Positions 8,974 through 18,078 of a stretch of 64,000 nucleotides of DNA are shown in pieces. A program made the position numbers and the translations under genes. The DNA lies in the NCBI RefSeq assembly GCF_002261225.1, contig NZ_NEVM01000001.1, forward strand, positions 2,098,083 to 2,162,082, in the 5' to 3' direction. Position 1 is the first letter of the stretch, and each line of letters opens with the position of its first letter. Origin of the DNA: Bordetella genomosp. 10 (GTDB taxonomy: Bacteria; Pseudomonadota; Gammaproteobacteria; Burkholderiales; Burkholderiaceae_B). Under the pieces are notes generated by a model. The model was given only the letters and a program-made list of their open reading frames with translations, ran no database searches and had not been told where the DNA came from.

Positions 8974-10035
8974 ATGATGAAAACCAGCTCGGACAAGCGC
9001 GCGTTTCTGAAGCAATCCCTCGCCCTGGGCGCGGCCGCGGCCAGCGGCGGCCTGGGCATCCTCGGCGCCATGGCCTCGGCGCGGGCCGCGGACACGCCCA
9101 AGCCGGTCGAGCTCCTGAACGTTTCCTACGACCCGACCCGCGAGCTGTACGCCCAGTACAACCCGGTCTTCGCGAAGTACTGGAAAGCCAGGACCGGCCA
9201 GGACGTGGTCATCAAGAATTCGCACGGCGGCTCGGGCGCGCAGGCGCGCACCGTCATCGACGGCGCCCCCGCCGACGTCGTCACGCTGGGCCTGGCGCCC
9301 GACGTCGAGGCGCTGGTCACCCACGGCGGCTGGGTCAAGGAAGGCTGGCAGCAGCGCCTGCCGCACAATTCCTCGCCCTACACCTCGACCATCATCCTGC
9401 TGGTGCGCAAGGGCAATCCCAAGAACATCAAGGATTGGGACGACCTGGTCAAGCCGGGAGTGTCCGTCATCACGCCCAATCCCAAGACGTCGGCCGGCGC
9501 GCGCTGGAATTACCTGGCGGCCTGGGAATTCGGCCGGCGCAAGTTCGGCGGTGACGCCGGCGCCAGGGACTTCGTCTCGAAGCTGTTCAAGAACGTGCCG
9601 GTGCTGGATTCGGGCGCGCGCGGCTCGACCATCACCTTCGCCCAGCGCGGCGTGGGCGACGTGCTGATCTCCTGGGAGAACGACGCCTACCTGGCTTTCA
9701 ATGAATTCGGCCCGGGACAGTTCGAAATCGTCGCGCCCAGCGTCAGCATCCTGTGCGAACCGACGGTGGCCGTGGTGGACAAGAACGTCGACCGCAAGGG
9801 CACGCGCGCCGTGGCGGAGGCCTACCTGAACTATCTCTATTCGGATGCGGCGCAGGACATCATCGGCCGCAACTTCTACCGTCCGACCGGCGAGCAGGCC
9901 AAGGCCAAGTACGCCAAGCAATTCGCGCAGATCGACCTGGTGACCATCGACAAGAACTTCGGCGGCTGGCCGGCGGCCAACAAGACCCACTTCGCGGATG
10001 GCGGCGTTTTCGACCAGATCTATGTCAAGCAATAG
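8974..10035 (+). CDS. sbp: Sulfate ABC transporter, periplasmic sulfate-binding protein
   Basis: About 353 residues. The N terminus MKTSSDKRAFLKQSLALGAAAAS is a signal sequence with KRAFLK, a Lys-Arg variant of the twin-arginine motif, and an ASARA cleavage region near residue 38. The mature part has VELLNVSYDPTRELY, NSHGGSGAQARTVIDG (sulfate-binding loop) and VTPNPKTSAGARWNYLAAW in near-identical form (VITPNPKTSAGAR), all diagnostic of Sbp/CysP proteins. Two adjacent in-frame ATGs lie at 8974 and 8977, with GGGGA just before. It heads the operon sbp-cysTWA-cysHDN. Sulfate versus thiosulfate preference is not resolved. Confidence 0.93.
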   Translation: MMKTSSDKRAFLKQSLALGAAAASGGLGILGAMASARAADTPKPVELLNVSYDPTRELYAQYNPVFAKYWKARTGQDVVIKNSHGGSGAQARTVIDGAPADVVTLGLAPDVEALVTHGGWVKEGWQQRLPHNSSPYTSTIILLVRKGNPKNIKDWDDLVKPGVSVITPNPKTSAGARWNYLAAWEFGRRKFGGDAGARDFVSKLFKNVPVLDSGARGSTITFAQRGVGDVLISWENDAYLAFNEFGPGQFEIVAPSVSILCEPTVAVVDKNVDRKGTRAVAEAYLNYLYSDAAQDIIGRNFYRPTGEQAKAKYAKQFAQIDLVTIDKNFGGWPAANKTHFADGGVFDQIYVKQ

Positions 10036-10053
10036 GCCAGGAATATTGCGCGG

Positions 10054-10070
10054 GGCCGCCCTCGGCGGCC
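10054..10070 (+). other. Intercistronic hairpin between sbp and cysT
   Basis: GGCCGCC, loop CTC, GGCGGCC. A hairpin without a T-tract directly after the binding-protein gene. Such hairpins often protect the upstream mRNA and give the binding protein a higher yield than the permease. The role is inferred. Confidence 0.5.
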
Positions 10071-10086
10071 GCCGCGGAGAGCACCC

Positions 10087-11004
10087 ATGACCCAGGTTTC
10101 CGCCGCCGATACCCTGGAGGCCGCCGCGCTCGCGCATGGCGGCCTGCGCGTCGTCGTTCCGCCGCCCCCGGGCCGGCGGCGGGGACGCCGCGTGCTGCCC
10201 GGCTTCAACCTGACCCTGGGGGTGACGCTGTTCTACCTCGGGTTGCTGGTATTGCTGCCGCTGTCCGCCCTGTTCATCAAATCCTTTGCCCTGACCTGGC
10301 CGCAGTTCGTCGCGGCGGTGTCCTCGCCGCGGGTGCTGGCCGCGTATCGCGTCACCTTCGGCTCCTCTCTCATCGCCGCGCTCATCAACCTGGTGTTCGG
10401 GCTGCTGGTGGCCTGGGTGCTGGTGCGCTACCGCTTTCCCGGCAAGCGCATCCTGGATGCCCTGGTGGACCTGCCTTTCGCGCTGCCCACGGCCGTGGCC
10501 GGCATTTCCCTGGCCGCGCTGCTGGGGCCCAATGGCTGGATCGGCCAGCACCTGGCGCCGCTGGGCATCAAGCTGGCCTACACGCCCGCCGGCATCGTGG
10601 TGGCCCTGACCTTCATCGGCCTGCCTTTCGTCGTGCGCACGGTGCAGCCGGTGCTGGAGGACGCGGAAAAGGAACTGGAGGAAGCCGCCGCCAGCCTGGG
10701 GGCGACGCCGTTCCAGATCTTCCGCAAGGTCATCCTGCCGTCGATCGCGCCCGCGCTGCTGACCGGCTTCGCCATGGCCTTCGCGCGCGCTGTCGGCGAA
10801 TACGGTTCGGTGGTGTTCATCGCGGGCAATATGCCCATGGTGTCGGAAATCACGCCGCTGCTCATCCTGGTCAAGCTGGAGCAGTTCGACTATGCCGGCG
10901 CCGCCGCCGTGGCGTCCGTCCTGCTGGTGGCGTCCTTCCTGTTGCTGCTGGCCATCAACGGACTGCAGTTCTGGCAGCGCAGGCTGCATGGAGGCAGGCC
11001 ATGA
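10087..11004 (+). CDS. cysT: Sulfate ABC transporter permease CysT
   Basis: A 305-residue inner-membrane permease with about six hydrophobic segments, the first at NLTLGVTLFYLGLLVLLPLSALF. The ABC-contacting EAA loop reads EELEEAAASLGATPFQIFRKVILPSI in essence (EAAASLGA...G), followed by AFARAVGEYGSVVFIAGN, the CysT/CysU signature. It is usually paired with CysW. The stop overlaps the cysW start by 4 bp (ATGA), which indicates translational coupling. Confidence 0.95.
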   Translation: MTQVSAADTLEAAALAHGGLRVVVPPPPGRRRGRRVLPGFNLTLGVTLFYLGLLVLLPLSALFIKSFALTWPQFVAAVSSPRVLAAYRVTFGSSLIAALINLVFGLLVAWVLVRYRFPGKRILDALVDLPFALPTAVAGISLAALLGPNGWIGQHLAPLGIKLAYTPAGIVVALTFIGLPFVVRTVQPVLEDAEKELEEAAASLGATPFQIFRKVILPSIAPALLTGFAMAFARAVGEYGSVVFIAGNMPMVSEITPLLILVKLEQFDYAGAAAVASVLLVASFLLLLAINGLQFWQRRLHGGRP

Positions 11005-11921
11005 GCGTATCTATCCGGCCAGCAGCGCGCCGGGGCGAGGCGCGCTGGGTGCGCGTCGCGTTGATCGCCGTGGCGGCGGTCTTCCTGCTGTCCTTCCTGG
11101 TGCTGCCCTTGAGCGTGGTGTTCGCGGAGGCCTTCCGCAAGGGCGTGGGGGCATACTTCAACGCGCTGGCCGACGACGATTCGTGGGCGGCCATCCGCCT
11201 GACGCTGCTGACGGCCGCCATCGCCGTGCCCCTGAACGTGGTGTTCGGCCTGGCCGCCGCCTGGGCCATCGCCCGCTTCGAGTTCCGCGGCAAATCCGTG
11301 CTGGTCACCCTGATCGACGTGCCTTTCTCGGTATCGCCGGTGGTGGCGGGGCTGGCCTACATGCTGGTGCTCGGCGCCCAGGGATGGATAGGCCCCTGGC
11401 TGATGGACCACGACCTGAAGATCATCTTCGCCGTGCCCGGCATCGTCCTGGTGACCACCTTCGTGACCCTGCCGCTGGTCGCGCGCGAGCTGATTCCGCT
11501 GATGCAGGCCCAGGGCAGCGAGCAGGAGGAGGCGGCCGTGGTGCTGGGCGCCGGCGGCTGGCGGACGTTCTGGCACGTGACCTTGCCCAACGTCCGCTGG
11601 GGACTGATCTACGGCGTCATTCTTTGCAATGCGCGGGCGATGGGGGAATTCGGGGCGGTGTCGGTGGTATCCGGCCATATCCGCGGCCTGACCAATACAA
11701 TCCCCCTGCAAGTCGAAATTCTCTACAACGAATACCAGATCCAGGCGGGCTTCGCGGTGGCGTCGCTGCTGGCCTTGCTGGCGCTGCTGACGCTGTGCGT
11801 GCAGTCCTTGCTGGCGTGGCGCCATGAGCGGCGCGTCCGGCAGGCGGGCCACGCCGAGGCGGAGGCGCCGCCGGCCGGCGCGCAGGCGCCGGGCGCCAGG
11901 CCGGCCTGCGCGGCGGCCTGA
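11001..11921 (+). CDS. cysW: Sulfate ABC transporter permease CysW
   Basis: A 306-residue permease. Membrane segments include [22 protein letters not shown] and further helices. The EAA loop is [22 protein letters not shown], followed by [20 protein letters not shown], typical of CysW. It forms the channel with CysT, driven by CysA. The start ATG overlaps the cysT stop by 4 bp. The C-terminal tail is Ala/Pro rich and probably cytoplasmic. Short 13-bp repeats follow the stop. Confidence 0.95.
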   Translation: MSVSIRPAARRGEARWVRVALIAVAAVFLLSFLVLPLSVVFAEAFRKGVGAYFNALADDDSWAAIRLTLLTAAIAVPLNVVFGLAAAWAIARFEFRGKSVLVTLIDVPFSVSPVVAGLAYMLVLGAQGWIGPWLMDHDLKIIFAVPGIVLVTTFVTLPLVARELIPLMQAQGSEQEEAAVVLGAGGWRTFWHVTLPNVRWGLIYGVILCNARAMGEFGAVSVVSGHIRGLTNTIPLQVEILYNEYQIQAGFAVASLLALLALLTLCVQSLLAWRHERRVRQAGHAEAEAPPAGAQAPGARPACAAA

Positions 11922-11926
11922 GGCGC

Positions 11927-11965
11927 CGGACCGAAGCATCGGACTGAGGCATCATCGGATCGAAC
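11927..11965 (+). repeat. 13-bp degenerate tandem repeat between cysW and cysA
   Basis: CGGACCGAAGCAT and CGGACTGAGGCAT are adjacent, followed by a weaker third unit CATCGGATCGAAC. It lies 6 bp past the cysW stop. Confidence 0.55.
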
Positions 11966-12015
11966 CCCGGGCCAGGAATCGCACCGCGCCGCGGGAAGGA
12001 ACAGACAGGATAGAC

Positions 12016-13092
12016 ATGGATATCGAAATCAAGGCGGTCAACAAGCGCTTCGGCAATTTCCAGGCCTTGCGCGACATCAATCTGCATATCGACTCGGGCG
12101 AGCTGGTGGCCTTGCTGGGACCGTCCGGCTGCGGCAAGACCTCGCTCCTGCGCATCATCGCCGGCCTGGAAACCCCCGACAGCGGCAGCGTGTATTTTTC
12201 CGGCGAGGACAGCACCGACGTGCACGTGCGCGACCGCCAGGTCGGCTTCGTTTTCCAGCATTACGCGCTGTTCCGCCATATGACGGTGTTCGAGAACGTC
12301 GCCTTCGGCCTGCGCATCCGGCCGCGCGCCCAGCGTCCGTCCGAAGCCGCCATCCAGGAAAAAGTCCATGCCCTGCTGAACCTGGTGCAACTGGACTGGC
12401 TGGGCGACCGCTATCCCGCCCAGTTGTCCGGCGGCCAGCGCCAGCGCATCGCCCTGGCGCGCGCGCTGGCGGTCGAGCCGCGCGTCCTGCTGCTGGACGA
12501 GCCGTTCGGCGCCCTGGACGCCAAGGTGCGCAAGGAGCTGCGGCGCTGGCTGCGCCGCCTGCATGACGAACTGCACGTGGCCAGCGTTTTCGTGACGCAC
12601 GACCAGGAAGAGGCGCTGGAAGTCGCCGACCGCGTGGTCGTCATGAACGCCGGCCGCATCGAGCAGGTCGGGACGCCGCGGGAGGTCTGGGAGCATCCCG
12701 CGACGCCTTTCGTCTACGGCTTCCTGGGCGACGTCAACCAGATCGCCGGCCACGCCGCCGGCGGCATCTGGCGCGCCAGCGGGGTGTCGCTGCCGGCGCC
12801 GTCCTTCGAGGGGCTGGATGAGCAACGCGCGGTGGCCTACGTGCGGCCGCACGAGCTCGAAGTCCTGCGTTACGCGCCGGCCACCGACGGCATCGCCGTG
12901 CGGCTGAACCATGCCTACCTGGCCGGTCCCAGCGCCTTCCTCGAACTGTCGCGCGAGGACGGCGGCCTGCTGGAGGCCCAGGTGCCCGAGGAAGATTTCC
13001 ACGCGCTGGGGCTGAACGAAGGCGAACAACTGCTGGCGCGTCCGCGCCGCGGCCGGGTTTTCGCGGCCGAAACCGAAGCGCGGCGCGCGTAA
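12016..13092 (+). CDS. cysA: Sulfate/thiosulfate ABC transporter ATP-binding protein
   Basis: A 358-residue ATPase that powers CysTW. Walker A is GPSGCGKT near residues 35-42. Next come the Q-loop [16 protein letters not shown], signature LSGGQRQR, Walker [12 protein letters not shown] and the switch His in [12 protein letters not shown]-terminal TOBE-like domain from about residue 240 includes [13 protein letters not shown], usual in CysA. The start at 12016 ([12 protein letters not shown]) is chosen on family alignment. It lies about 95 bp after cysW. Confidence 0.95.
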   Translation: MDIEIKAVNKRFGNFQALRDINLHIDSGELVALLGPSGCGKTSLLRIIAGLETPDSGSVYFSGEDSTDVHVRDRQVGFVFQHYALFRHMTVFENVAFGLRIRPRAQRPSEAAIQEKVHALLNLVQLDWLGDRYPAQLSGGQRQRIALARALAVEPRVLLLDEPFGALDAKVRKELRRWLRRLHDELHVASVFVTHDQEEALEVADRVVVMNAGRIEQVGTPREVWEHPATPFVYGFLGDVNQIAGHAAGGIWRASGVSLPAPSFEGLDEQRAVAYVRPHELEVLRYAPATDGIAVRLNHAYLAGPSAFLELSREDGGLLEAQVPEEDFHALGLNEGEQLLARPRRGRVFAAETEARRA

Positions 13093-13119
13093 AGGCATAC
13101 GCATCATGGAGTCCGCGTC

Positions 13120-13914
13120 ATGAGTTCTATCCCTGGCGTCCGCGCCGCGCTTTCTTCAGCCGTCGCGCCGTCCGGCCTGGCCGCCGATCGCTCCACCGGC
13201 CTGCCCGCCGATCTCGCCGGCAAATGGCGGGCGCTCGGGCAGCGCCTGGCCGATATCGCGCGTCGCTATCCGGACGCCGCGCTGGCCTCGTCGCTGGCGG
13301 CCGAGGATATGCTGTTGACGCATGCCATCCTGGACGGCGGCATCGGGCTGGGCATCTTCACGCTGGACACCGGCCGCCTGCATGCGGAAACCCTGGCGCT
13401 GCTGGACACGATAGCGGCGCGCTACGGCCGCCGGCCCGAGGTCTTCCACCCCCAGGCCGACGCGGTGCGGGCGCACGTCGACGCGCACGGCGCTTATGCG
13501 TTCTACGAGAGCGTGGAACTGCGCAAGGCCTGTTGCGAAATCCGCAAGGTGGAGCCGCTGCGCCGCGCGCTGGCGGGCCGCAAGGCATGGATCACCGGCC
13601 AGCGCCGCGCCCAGTCCGCCACCCGCGCCGACCTGCCCGAAGAAGAGCAGGACGTCGTCTTCGGCCTGTACAAGTTCAACCCGCTGGCCGACTGGACCGA
13701 AACCGAGGTCTGGACCGCGATCCGCGCCTTGGGCATCCCCTACAACCCGCTGCACGACCAAGGCTATCCCTCCATCGGCTGCGAGCCCTGTACCCGCGCC
13801 ATCCGCCCCGGCGAGGACGTGCGCGCCGGCCGCTGGTGGTGGGAGTCGTCCGATTCCAAGGAATGCGGCCTGCACGCCGGCAACCGTTTTTCGATCAAGT
13901 CCCAGGCGCCGTGA
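13120..13914 (+). CDS. cysH: Phosphoadenylyl/adenylyl-sulfate reductase, APS-type
   Basis: A 264-residue PAPS-reductase family enzyme that reduces activated sulfate to sulfite. The paired cysteines in LRKACCEIRKVEPL and the later CEPC...SKECGLH form the CC-Xn-CxxC pattern. This pattern binds a 4Fe-4S cluster and marks APS reductases; the PAPS-type enzymes lack the first pair. C-terminal ECGLH holds the catalytic Cys. No cysC (APS kinase) occurs nearby, which agrees with direct APS use. It starts 27 bp after cysA. The first ~35 residues are not conserved-looking, so a later start is possible. Confidence 0.93.
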   Translation: MSSIPGVRAALSSAVAPSGLAADRSTGLPADLAGKWRALGQRLADIARRYPDAALASSLAAEDMLLTHAILDGGIGLGIFTLDTGRLHAETLALLDTIAARYGRRPEVFHPQADAVRAHVDAHGAYAFYESVELRKACCEIRKVEPLRRALAGRKAWITGQRRAQSATRADLPEEEQDVVFGLYKFNPLADWTETEVWTAIRALGIPYNPLHDQGYPSIGCEPCTRAIRPGEDVRAGRWWWESSDSKECGLHAGNRFSIKSQAP

Positions 13915-13994
13915 TCCTGGCCCCGCGTCCCGGAAGCTTCGCAAGAACTTCCGCGGCACGGCGCCGGGTTCCGGCAAGTCCCCACAGGTCCGAT

Positions 13995-14909
13995 ATGTCC
14001 ACCGTACAACAACACACCCGCAGCCATCTGGATTGGCTGGAATCCGAAGCCATCTTCATCCTGCGCGAAGTCGCCGCCGAGTGCGAGCGGCCCGTCCTGC
14101 TGTTTTCCGGCGGCAAGGATTCCTGCGTCCTGCTGCGCCTGGCGGAAAAAGCCTTCCGCCCGGGACGTTTTCCCTTCCCCCTGCTGCACGTGGACACCGG
14201 CCACAACTTCGGCGAGGTGATCGATTTCCGCGACGCCCGCGCCGCCGAGCTGGGCGAGACGCTGATCGTGCGCAGCGTCGAGGATTCGATCGCGCGCGGC
14301 TCGGTGGTGTTGCGGCGCGAAACCGATTCGCGCAATGCCGCGCAGGCGGTGACGCTGCTGGAAGCCATCGCCGAGTTCGGCTTCGACGCGTGCATCGGCG
14401 GCGCGCGCCGCGACGAAGAGAAGGCGCGCGCGAAGGAGCGCATCTTCTCCTTCCGCGACGAGTTCGGCCTGTGGGATCCGAAGAACCAGCGGCCCGAGGT
14501 CTGGGACCTCTACAACACCCGGGTGCATCGCGGCGAGAACATGCGCGTGTTCCCCATCTCCAACTGGACCGAGCTGGACGTCTGGCAGTACATCGAACGC
14601 GAGCAACTGGCCTTGCCGTCGATCTACTACGCCCACCGGCGCGACGTGGTGCGGCGCAACGGCCTGCTGGTGCCGGTGACTCGCCTGACCCCGTCCCGGG
14701 ACGGCGAGCAGGTCGAGAACCTGTCGGTGCGCTTTCGCACGGTCGGCGACATCTCCTGCACCTGCCCCGTGGCGTCGGAGGCGTCGGACAACGCCGCCAT
14801 CATCGCCGAGACCGCCATCAGCGACATCACCGAACGCGGCGCCACGCGCATGGACGACCAGACCTCGGAAGCGTCCATGGAACGGCGCAAGCGCGAAGGG
14901 TATTTCTAA
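13995..14909 (+). CDS. cysD: Sulfate adenylyltransferase subunit 2
   Basis: A 304-residue ATP sulfurylase small subunit. The PP-loop SGGKDS sits near residue 36 in PVLLFSGGKDSCVLLRL. Later come HVDTGHNFGEVI, IGGARRDEEKARAKERIFSFRD and ISCTCPVAS, all diagnostic. With CysN it makes APS from sulfate and ATP. The start at 13995 (MSTVQQHTRSHLDWLE) matches the family. It lies 80 bp after cysH. Confidence 0.97.
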   Translation: MSTVQQHTRSHLDWLESEAIFILREVAAECERPVLLFSGGKDSCVLLRLAEKAFRPGRFPFPLLHVDTGHNFGEVIDFRDARAAELGETLIVRSVEDSIARGSVVLRRETDSRNAAQAVTLLEAIAEFGFDACIGGARRDEEKARAKERIFSFRDEFGLWDPKNQRPEVWDLYNTRVHRGENMRVFPISNWTELDVWQYIEREQLALPSIYYAHRRDVVRRNGLLVPVTRLTPSRDGEQVENLSVRFRTVGDISCTCPVASEASDNAAIIAETAISDITERGATRMDDQTSEASMERRKREGYF

Positions 14910-14942
14910 GCATCCAAGCACCGACCGGAATCGAACCTCACC

Positions 14943-16241
14943 ATGAACGCCATCAACGACTCCTTCCTGCCGTCCGCCGACGGCGGCGTCATTCGCCTGA
15001 TCACCGCCGGTTCGGTCGACGACGGCAAGTCCACGCTGATCGGCCGCCTGCTGTATGACAGCAAGGGCGTGTTCGCCGACCAGCTCGACGCCATCGCGCG
15101 CGCCAAGCACAAGCGCGTCAGCGGCGACGGCATCGACTTCTCCCTGCTCACCGACGGGCTGGAGGCGGAGCGGGAGCAGGGGATCACCATCGACGTCGCC
15201 TATCGCTACTTCGCGACGCCCCGGCGCAAGTTCATCATCGCCGACGCGCCCGGCCATGAGCAGTACACGCGCAACATGGTGACCGGCGCCTCCACCGCCG
15301 ACGTCGCCGTCATCCTGATCGACGCCACGCGCGCCGCCGACGGCCGCTTGCTGCCGCAGACCAAGCGCCACAGCATGCTGGCGCATCTGCTGGGCATCCG
15401 CCACATCGTGGTCGCGGTCAACAAGATGGACCTGGTCGATTGGGACCAGGCGGTGTTCGCGCGCATCGACGCCGCCTATGCCGGCCTGGCGCGCCGCATC
15501 GGCATCGAGCGCTACCAGGCGCTGCCGATCTCCGCGCTGCGCGGAGACAACGTGGTGAACCGTAGCGAGGCCGCGCCCTGGTACGAAGGCCAGCCGCTGC
15601 TGTCCTTGCTGGAAGCGCTGGACACGCGCGACGCCGCCGCCGACGCGCCCCTGCGTTTTCCGGTGCAATGGGTGTCGCGCCATGACGGCGACACGGCGAC
15701 CGACTTCCGCGCCTATGCGGGCCGCCTCGCCAGCGGCATCCTGCGCGTCGGCGATGAAGTGGTGGTGCAGCCCGCCGGCGCGAGCGCGCGCGTGCGCCGC
15801 ATCCTGGCGCACACGGAAGCGCGCGCGCACGCCCATGCGGGCGACTCCGTCATGGTGGAGCTGGATCGCGACGTCGACGTATCGCGCGGCGACGTGCTCG
15901 CGCACGCCGATGCGCCGGCGCGCGTCGCGCGCGAGTTCGAAGCGGAGCTGTGCTGGTTCGATGCGCAGGCCTTGAATCCCGCGCGCAAGTATCTGCTCAA
16001 GCACGGCACGCGCTTGACCTCGGCGCGCATCAAGGAGGTGCGCACGCGCCGCGACATCCACGAACTCGATGAGATCGAAGCGCAAGGCAGCGCATTGTCG
16101 ATGAACGATATCGGCCGCGTGGTGATCGCGACGCGCGATGCGTTGGCGGTGGATGCCTATGCGCAAAACCCGGCCACCGGCGCCTTCATCCTGATCGACG
16201 AAGCGACGCACCAGACCGCGGCCGCGGGCATGCTGCGGTGA
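14943..16241 (+). CDS. cysN: Sulfate adenylyltransferase subunit 1
   Basis: A 432-residue elongation-factor-like GTPase that drives APS synthesis with CysD. G1 is GSVDDGKST, G3 is DAPGHEQYTRNM and G4 is NKMD. Beta-barrel domains 2 and 3 follow from about residue 220. There is no fused APS kinase domain; the protein ends after the barrel. It is the last gene of the sulfate cluster and is followed by a hairpin at 16246. Confidence 0.96.
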   Translation: MNAINDSFLPSADGGVIRLITAGSVDDGKSTLIGRLLYDSKGVFADQLDAIARAKHKRVSGDGIDFSLLTDGLEAEREQGITIDVAYRYFATPRRKFIIADAPGHEQYTRNMVTGASTADVAVILIDATRAADGRLLPQTKRHSMLAHLLGIRHIVVAVNKMDLVDWDQAVFARIDAAYAGLARRIGIERYQALPISALRGDNVVNRSEAAPWYEGQPLLSLLEALDTRDAAADAPLRFPVQWVSRHDGDTATDFRAYAGRLASGILRVGDEVVVQPAGASARVRRILAHTEARAHAHAGDSVMVELDRDVDVSRGDVLAHADAPARVAREFEAELCWFDAQALNPARKYLLKHGTRLTSARIKEVRTRRDIHELDEIEAQGSALSMNDIGRVVIATRDALAVDAYAQNPATGAFILIDEATHQTAAAGMLR

Positions 16242-16245
16242 ACGC

Positions 16246-16273
16246 CGGCGGGGCGGTTTGTCAAGCCCCGCCG
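16246..16273 (+). terminator. Hairpin ending the sulfate operon
   Basis: CGGCGGGGC pairs exactly with GCCCCGCCG around an 10-base loop, 5 bp after the cysN stop, followed by TTGTACT. The T-tract is weak. Confidence 0.6.
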
Positions 16274-16426
16274 TTGTACTGCTGAAGTGATCACTCTCGC
16301 TGAAAGACAGCGTTCATGCGGGTTTTGCGGCAAAGCCACAGCAGAAAAATTTAGCTCCGCACGCGCCGTGGTCTTGGAGTAAAGTGAACCGTCGTCGCAA
16401 AACGACGATCAGTGGGTTGCATAAAG

Positions 16427-16446
16427 TACTGGATGCTTGTACAGTA
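16427..16446 (+). promoter_or_regulatory. LexA (SOS) box before the radical SAM gene
   Basis: TACTG-N10-CAGTA exactly as in the enterobacterial LexA consensus. The inverted repeat extends to nine bases on each side (AAAGTACTG ... CAGTACTTT, 16423-16450) and ends 2 bases before the start codon at 16452. Bound LexA would block transcription or initiation there. Confidence 0.88.
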
Positions 16447-16451
16447 CTTTC

Positions 16452-17663
16452 ATGGAACGCACCGATCATTTTGTTTCCGCCGGTTCTGGGTCCCCGGCTG
16501 CCGCCCCCGCCGCCTTGCGCGGTCGGGGTGCGGTTACTAATGTCGGCCATCGCTTCCAGCAAGACGAGCGCAGCGCCGCCGTCGATCACGACCCCGCTCA
16601 AACTGTCCCCGTTTATTTCCAGCCGCCCCGCGGATTGGCCACCACCGTGGCGGTCGAGCAGGCGCGCCGCATCCTCTCCCGCAACGATTCGCCGGATATC
16701 GGCTTCGACCAGGCCATCAATCCCTACCGCGGGTGCGAGCACGGCTGCGTCTATTGCTACGCCCGGCCCACCCATGCCTACCTGGGCTATTCCCCCGGCC
16801 TGGACTTCGAGACCCGCCTGGTCGCCAAGGCCAACGCCGTGGACGCCCTGCGCGCGGAACTGGCGCGGCCGGGCTATCGCGTCTCGCCCATCAACCTGGG
16901 CTCCGCCACGGATATCTACCAGCCCATCGAGCGCGACTGGCGCCTGACGCGCGGCCTGCTCGAATTGCTGCTGGAAACCGGCCATCCGCTGACCCTGGTG
17001 ACCAAGAACGCCCTGGTCGAGCGCGACCTGGACCTGCTGCGCGCCCTGGCCGAGCGCAACCTGGTCGCCGTGTACGTCAGCATCACCTCCCTGGACAACG
17101 ACCTGTCGCGCACGCTGGAGCCGCGCGCCTCGGCGCCGCAGCGCCGGCTGCAAGCGGTGCGCACGCTGGCCGAAGCGGGCGTGCCGGTCGGCGTCCTGGT
17201 CGCGCCCGTCATTCCCTTCATCAACGACGTCTACCTGGAACGCATCCTCGAAGCCGCTGCCCACGCCGGCGCCTACTACGGCAGCTATACCGTGGTGCGC
17301 CTGCCCTGGGAAGTGAAGGATGTGTTCGAACAATGGCTGCTGGCCCATTTCCCCGACCGCGCGCAGCGCGTGCTGCACCGTATCGAGGACATGCGGGGCG
17401 GCAAGCGCAACGATCCCCATTTCGGTACCCGCATGCGCGGCACCGGCGCCTGGGCCGATCTGCTGCGTCAACGCTTCGAACTGGCCGTGCGCAAGCACGG
17501 CCTGAACCGCCAGCGCTTGCTGCTGGACACCCAACGATTCGTCGCGCCGTCCCCCGTGGGCGGCGCGGCGGGACGGCAGGTCCGGGCGCCGTCCCCGCAA
17601 TTGAGCTTGTTCGACCCGCCCGGCCCCGCTGTTTCATCCGCCGCGCAGACGCCTACGCGCTAG
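16452..17663 (+). CDS. PA0069-family radical SAM protein (spore photoproduct lyase-like)
   Basis: A 403-residue radical SAM enzyme. The 4Fe-4S motif CxxxCxxC is in NPYRGCEHGCVYCYARPTHAY near residue 100. The N-terminal GRGAVTNVGHRF segment is typical of this family. A later domain reads GSATDIYQPIERDWRLTRG, LVTKNALVERD and GKRNDPHFGTRM. The family is related to spore photoproduct lyase, but its own substrate is not established. The ATG at 16452 sits right behind the LexA box. A TTG 15 bases earlier lies inside the operator and is not used. SOS control points to DNA repair. Confidence 0.9.
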   Translation: MERTDHFVSAGSGSPAAAPAALRGRGAVTNVGHRFQQDERSAAVDHDPAQTVPVYFQPPRGLATTVAVEQARRILSRNDSPDIGFDQAINPYRGCEHGCVYCYARPTHAYLGYSPGLDFETRLVAKANAVDALRAELARPGYRVSPINLGSATDIYQPIERDWRLTRGLLELLLETGHPLTLVTKNALVERDLDLLRALAERNLVAVYVSITSLDNDLSRTLEPRASAPQRRLQAVRTLAEAGVPVGVLVAPVIPFINDVYLERILEAAAHAGAYYGSYTVVRLPWEVKDVFEQWLLAHFPDRAQRVLHRIEDMRGGKRNDPHFGTRMRGTGAWADLLRQRFELAVRKHGLNRQRLLLDTQRFVAPSPVGGAAGRQVRAPSPQLSLFDPPGPAVSSAAQTPTR

Positions 17664-17676
17664 CCAGGAGCCCATC

Positions 17677-18078
17677 ATGACCGTTGCCGCTCAACCGCAA
17701 TTTTCCGCCCCGTTTCCCCGTGAATTCTCCGGCAGCATCGCCGGCACGTTTGGCGCCATCGCCGGCGCGACGCCGGGCGCGGCCCCGGCCGGCCGGCGTC
17801 CGGGCAAGCTGCCTGGCAGGCTCGCCGGCAAGCTCACGGGGAAATGGCCGTTCCGCCCGGCGCCCCAGGACCAGGTTCCCGCAGGGCGGGGCGCCGAGGG
17901 CGCCGTGGGCGATACCGCCCGGCCGGCGCCCGCATCCAGCCCTGCCATCCCCGCCGGGAATCCCGCCCGCGGCGGCGAAGTCAGCGTTCGCGAAATGGTG
18001 ACGGATATCCTGCTCGTCGGCATGTGGGGCGCCATGATCCCCGGCTTGATGTGGCTGGGCGCCGCGCTGGGATTCTGA
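17677..18078 (+). CDS. Small hypothetical protein with a C-terminal membrane segment
   Basis: 133 residues, not recognised. It begins 13 bp after the radical SAM gene with AGGAG at good spacing, so translation is credible and it may be co-transcribed in the SOS unit. Residues 1-100 are low-complexity Gly/Ala/Pro/Lys, including PGKLPGRLAGKLTGKW. A single transmembrane helix lies at the end, VTDILLVGMWGAMIPGLMWLG. The basic, disordered N-terminal part probably faces the cytoplasm. Confidence in expression is moderate because composition is biased. Confidence 0.55.
   Translation: MTVAAQPQFSAPFPREFSGSIAGTFGAIAGATPGAAPAGRRPGKLPGRLAGKLTGKWPFRPAPQDQVPAGRGAEGAVGDTARPAPASSPAIPAGNPARGGEVSVREMVTDILLVGMWGAMIPGLMWLGAALGF

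Noticed and set aside
9753..11000. Upstream extension of the cysW frame through sbp and cysT
   Set aside because: It overlaps two well-supported genes in a different frame. [12 protein letters not shown] at 11001 is the real start.
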